DNA from: a virus
Virus record (IMG/VR): IMGVR_UViG_3300018055_000007
Span: 1-42,638 of that record
Length of the DNA: 42,638 bases
Strand: one strand, 5' to 3'
Made by a program: the position numbers and the translations under genes. The notes below the pieces were generated by a model, which searched no databases, was not told where the DNA came from, and saw only the letters and a program-made list of their open reading frames with translations. How positions within the stretch are numbered: position 1 is the first letter of the stretch; each line of letters starts with the position of its first letter. This document shows positions 39,793 to 42,638 of this stretch, in pieces.

Positions 39793-40650
39793 TTACTGAA
39801 TCAAATGTTTAGAAAGATCTGATTTTGTCAATTCGAGACTGGGCTGGTTCGGGAGGCATGAGGCCAAACTTTTTTGAGGCCCCCCCTCTATTCCAAGACG
39901 GAACTGTCCGCCTATCGTCGCGCCCTTTCTCGCGTTACATCGACGACAGAGGCACTGGACGTTGGACCATACATGCCCGGGTGACTCTGGGTGCGCCAAA
40001 GGGATGATGTGGTCTATCTCAGGTGCGCACGGGTCGTATGTTCCACGCAGCCGCCTGGGAGTAGATACTCCGCAGATCTGGCACCGCCACTTGTCTCTGG
40101 TTCCGACGGAGATAGGCCCACATCGTTCGTATGGCAATCCTCTTGCCCTGGCGCGCTCGCACGGCTTGGTTCCGTGGCGTTCGCGCATCCTTCTACGGGC
40201 AGCTTTCATCGCGGTAGCGCGACAATATGCCGAGCACAGGTCGCGGAGTCCTTTACCTAATGGCTTGACGAACCGCCCACCGCACACGCGGCACGACACC
40301 TCTAGTCCCATTCGGGCCATTCTTCGCCGCGATATTTCAGACCGTTTACTCAGAAGGTCTCGTTCCCTCTCTTGTCGCTTGTTCTCACGCTGAGCCTCAA
40401 TGCGAGCACGAGAAAGGGCGGTCCGCTTCGCTCCACTACATTTCTTGTTACAGAACCTAGCCGCGTTCTTGTCGTGATTGTTCCTGGTGAACGTACGCCC
40501 GCACCATTCACATACGCACGAGCGATGTTCCGGTGGACGTCCCTTTAGAGCGCCAACCACGATCCGGGCACGTACGCACTCCTGAGAGCAACACAGGCGG
40601 AACCTAGAATGCTCGAATGACTTACCGCAGTGATTGCATTTTCTTACCAT
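39793..40650 (-). CDS. HNH endonuclease with three zinc-finger-like units
   Basis: 285 residues. There are three Cys-rich units: CNHCGKSFEHSRFRLCCSQEC (3-25), CEWCGRTF...CNKKC (47-70) and CRVCGGRF...CSAYC (about 120-145). The HNH core follows: WRCQICGVSTPRRLRGTYDPCAPEIDHIIPLAHPESPGHVWSNVQCLCRRCNARKG. It starts with ATG directly after the previous TAG. The sequence is more AT-rich than the genes around it. It looks like a homing endonuclease inserted between the 110-residue HNH gene and TerS. Confidence 0.88.
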   Translation of the reverse strand: MVRKCNHCGKSFEHSRFRLCCSQECVRARIVVGALKGRPPEHRSCVCEWCGRTFTRNNHDKNAARFCNKKCSGAKRTALSRARIEAQRENKRQERERDLLSKRSEISRRRMARMGLEVSCRVCGGRFVKPLGKGLRDLCSAYCRATAMKAARRRMRERHGTKPCERARARGLPYERCGPISVGTRDKWRCQICGVSTPRRLRGTYDPCAPEIDHIIPLAHPESPGHVWSNVQCLCRRCNARKGATIGGQFRLGIEGGPQKSLASCLPNQPSLELTKSDLSKHLIQ

Positions 40651-40983
40651 CTATTCACCACGGTTAGTCTTGGCCTGATGGCACGAGCGGCATAGCGGTT
40701 GGAGTCCATGGCGATTAAAGAATTCGGCATCGTTGCGCGGCTTCTTTACGTGGTCGACTTCCAGGCTTGCAAACGTGCCTCCACATTGCGCGCATACATG
40801 AGCCGAATCTGTTAGAACTTGCTCCCTAAGCCTCTGCCATCGGATTGTTCTGTATCGACGCCGATCGATAAAGTTCCTGCGGTTATGTTCCTGATCAACA
40901 GCACCATCGGTGCACCGTCGTTGCCCTGGTGGTAGCAGTGCTTGGCAGCCACAGGCGCACGGGTGAAGGGACGCACTGGGCAT
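40651..40983 (-). CDS. HNH endonuclease of the packaging-site type
   Basis: 110 residues. Cysteines at the N-terminus (CACGCQALLPPGQRRC), then HVCAQCGGTFASLEVDHVKKPRNDAEFFNRHGLQPLCRSCHQAKTNRG, an HNH domain. Small HNH proteins next to TerS/TerL support DNA packaging in HK97-type phages (known for HK97 gp74), so this one may be the functional packaging HNH. ATG 40983 follows the preceding gene by 9 nt. Confidence 0.85.
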   Translation of the reverse strand: MPSASLHPCACGCQALLPPGQRRCTDGAVDQEHNRRNFIDRRRYRTIRWQRLREQVLTDSAHVCAQCGGTFASLEVDHVKKPRNDAEFFNRHGLQPLCRSCHQAKTNRGE

Positions 40984-40992
40984 CCGTCACCC

Positions 40993-41361
40993 CTACACGG
41001 CTGGCAAGAGTGAACGCGAGAACGTGATGAACCCTTGTCCGACCGTAGCCGTGGCCGTATCGGTATCGTCGATCTTGGCTTGCCATTCGTAGGTGCCCAG
41101 GAGGTCGGCGGTGTAGTTCCCTGCCACGGTCGCATCGAAGAGCCCGTAATCCGGATCCGTGAGGTCTGTTTCTATTGACCCACCTGGCGACCCGCCTTCC
41201 GTGGAGAGAATCACTTCGTGGGTCTCGACATCGCAGATCGCCACCCTGATCTCGACACTCGCGATGTCAGCCGGGATCCCTTCTAAGTCCGTCACCGTAA
41301 AGGACAGGCGGATGTCGTCGCCAGCGATGTACTCGAAGCTTCGATTCGCAGTAATAGCCAT
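40993..41361 (-). CDS. small beta-sandwich structural protein
   Basis: 122 residues beginning FEYIAGDDIRLSFTVTDLEGIPADIASVEIRVAI, then FDATVAGNYTADLLGTYEWQAKIDDTDT and GFITFS. This fits the beta-sandwich N-terminal domains of phage baseplate/structural proteins (BppU-like). It follows the repeat protein by 3 nt. Role not certain. Confidence 0.6.
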   Translation of the reverse strand: MAITANRSFEYIAGDDIRLSFTVTDLEGIPADIASVEIRVAICDVETHEVILSTEGGSPGGSIETDLTDPDYGLFDATVAGNYTADLLGTYEWQAKIDDTDTATATVGQGFITFSRSLLPAV

Positions 41362-41364
41362 TCG

Positions 41365-42638
41365 TTATTCCACTGTGCCGGTCAGGCCTACATCACGAAC
41401 GGACCCAGACTTCCCGATGTCCACGATGACAGATGCCCTCCCGTTGTCGTCCACAGTCCCGGTGAGGCCGACGACCGAGATGAACAGACCGGCCAGGAAG
41501 TCCGCAGGCGCACCCGTGACGAGGTAGACGCCTGGGCTCAGACTGAAGATGCGAGCCGCTTGCAGTCCAGCGTCAGCACCCGTGAGGGTATAACCCCCAG
41601 GTGAGGCCATGAGCGCCCTGGTGAGATGGAACGTCGCCGCGGCGCCCGTGAGAGCATACGCGCCGGGATTGGCGACGAGGAACCGTCCCACGGCCAGATT
41701 GGCCGAGGCACCCGTAATGACATAGGTGCCAGAGTTCGCCCGCAGGAGGCGCGCACTCAGGAGCGTGGCAGATGTGCCGGTGAGCGCATAGACGCCAGGT
41801 TCCGCCTCGATGAAAAACTCACCCGCGCCGGGAATGATGTGCTCGAAGGTGACGTCGACGCCGTTGATGACGTAAGCGCCTGGCGAGGCAGCGAGAATTC
41901 TTGCACTCAGGAGCCGCGCATCGGCGCCAGAGAGCAGATAACTACCTGGGGAGGCCGTGAGAATTCTCGCCGACAGAAGCGACGAGCTCGAGCCCGTGAG
42001 GCTGTAGGCCCCAGGACTGGCAAGCATGACACGCCCTTGGGCGAGCAGCGCAGACGACCCGGTAAGGCTGTAGGCGCCAGGGCTCGCCAAGAGCGTCCGA
42101 CCAGACACGAGCAAGGCACTCGAGCCCGTCAGGGCATACGACCCCGAAGACGCCAACAACGTCCGAGCGGAGAGCAGCGTCGCATTCGACCCAGTCAGGG
42201 CATAACTGCCAGGGTCCACTGACAGGAAGAACGACTGCGCCAGGGAGAAGGTGACGTCGACGCCGCTGATCGTGTAACTACCAGGGCTGGCCGAGAGACT
42301 CCGAGCGGACAGGAGATTCGCGGCGGACCCGGTGACGGCATACGCGCCAGGAGCGGCCTGGAGAGACCGTGCCGAGAGCAGCGTCGCGCTCGAACCCGTG
42401 ACCGCGTAACTGCCAGGCGAGGCGGTGATCGTGTGCCCGAGGGCCAGCGTGGCACTGGACCCGGTCAAGGCATACGCACCGCTCGCCGCCAGCAGCATGT
42501 GCGCCGCGACCGCCATCGCCGCCACGCCACTCACGGCATAGCTCCCAGGTGCACAATCCAACTCGTACGAGACGGTCTCGCGCAGAAGGATTTGCTCCCC
42601 ATTTTCCGCGAGGAGATGGTCGCCGTCTTCCTTGAGGA
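41365..42638 (-). CDS. 22-residue-repeat solenoid protein (5' end beyond window)
   Basis: At least 424 residues. The frame is open through the right edge, beginning LKEDGDHLLAENGEQILLRE, so the start is outside. About 16 tandem repeats of roughly 22 residues follow, with consensus S-P-G-(A/S)-Y-x-(L/V)-T-G-x-x-A-x-L-L-S-A-R-x-L-x-A. Units 5 and 11 have a longer hydrophobic insert. This is a beta-solenoid or fibre-like design, and the segment before it is a type I know from phage head/tail proteins. The last ~40 residues (LTGTVDDNGRASVIVDIGKSGS) differ. Confidence 0.72.
   Translation of the reverse strand, partial: LKEDGDHLLAENGEQILLRETVSYELDCAPGSYAVSGVAAMAVAAHMLLAASGAYALTGSSATLALGHTITASPGSYAVTGSSATLLSARSLQAAPGAYAVTGSAANLLSARSLSASPGSYTISGVDVTFSLAQSFFLSVDPGSYALTGSNATLLSARTLLASSGSYALTGSSALLVSGRTLLASPGAYSLTGSSALLAQGRVMLASPGAYSLTGSSSSLLSARILTASPGSYLLSGADARLLSARILAASPGAYVINGVDVTFEHIIPGAGEFFIEAEPGVYALTGTSATLLSARLLRANSGTYVITGASANLAVGRFLVANPGAYALTGAAATFHLTRALMASPGGYTLTGADAGLQAARIFSLSPGVYLVTGAPADFLAGLFISVVGLTGTVDDNGRASVIVDIGKSGSVRDVGLTGTVE

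Noticed and set aside
41365-42638. Possible CRISPR-like array from the 66-nt periodicity
   Set aside because: The period is exactly 22 codons and in frame, with gradually diverged units; there are no identical repeats with unique spacers.
1-42638. tRNA or rRNA genes
   Set aside because: Looked for the T-loop and acceptor stem patterns on both strands by eye and found none; a covariance-model scan was not possible.

Overview
The window is most of the genome of a temperate, long-tailed (siphovirus-type) double-stranded DNA phage or prophage with a GC-rich host. Evidence: an HK97-type terminase/portal/protease-capsid module, a tail-tube protein, a frameshifted tail assembly chaperone and a 1,328-residue tape measure protein. 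A repressor/Cro-type switch and a phage recombination/replication module follow. No ribosomal, tRNA or ordinary chromosomal genes were seen, so the host cannot be named. The GC-rich composition, frequent GTG starts and an Ala-Ala-Ala-Gln type signal peptide would fit a soil or aquatic bacterium (inference). Nearly all genes lie on the minus strand, so the operon reads from right to left.

Right to left (direction of transcription): (1) 42638-40993, two virion-like proteins, one a 22-residue-repeat solenoid that runs off the right edge. (2) 40983-36734, packaging genes (TerS, TerL) mixed with three HNH proteins and a small winged/MerR-type HTH protein. (3) 36688-33108, fused prohead protease-major capsid protein, a small head protein and the portal. 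(4) 33111-27866, a collagen-like protein followed by six translationally coupled genes that look like sugar transferases and a FkbM-type methyltransferase, set in the middle of the head genes. (5) 27866-25017, connector, head-tail adaptor, HK97 gp10-like neck protein, tail terminator, tail tube protein, one small protein and the G/GT chaperone pair with an A AAA AAC slippery site. (6) 25012-14577, an HNH gene, tape measure and tail-tip proteins, including a hub with four tandem beta domains. (7) 14554-13599, small coiled-coil/membrane and Cys-rich proteins where a lysis cassette might sit. (8) 13582-11349, two secreted proteins, the second a right-handed beta-helix.

A short plus-strand operon (10213-11261) encodes a C1-like repressor, a membrane protein and a DUF551-like protein. 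It is separated from a divergent Cro-like gene by an AT-rich control region with face-to-face promoters and inverted operator-like sites. The leftward early operon (10111-1) carries Cro, an HNH protein, several tiny proteins, a putative annealing protein with a YqaJ exonuclease, zinc-ribbon proteins, C5 and MT-A70 DNA methyltransferases, a PD-(D/E)XK-like nuclease, a replication-initiation protein and a RusA-like resolvase cut by the left edge.

Genes overlap by ATGA/GTGA/TGATG almost everywhere, so most starts could be fixed by the overlap. The most unusual parts are the glycan-type cassette coupled to a collagen-like protein, the sequestered capsid start codon, the programmed frameshift, the DUF551 gene between 14-nt direct repeats, the secreted beta-helix pair and six different HNH genes. 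No integrase and no recognisable endolysin lie in the window.
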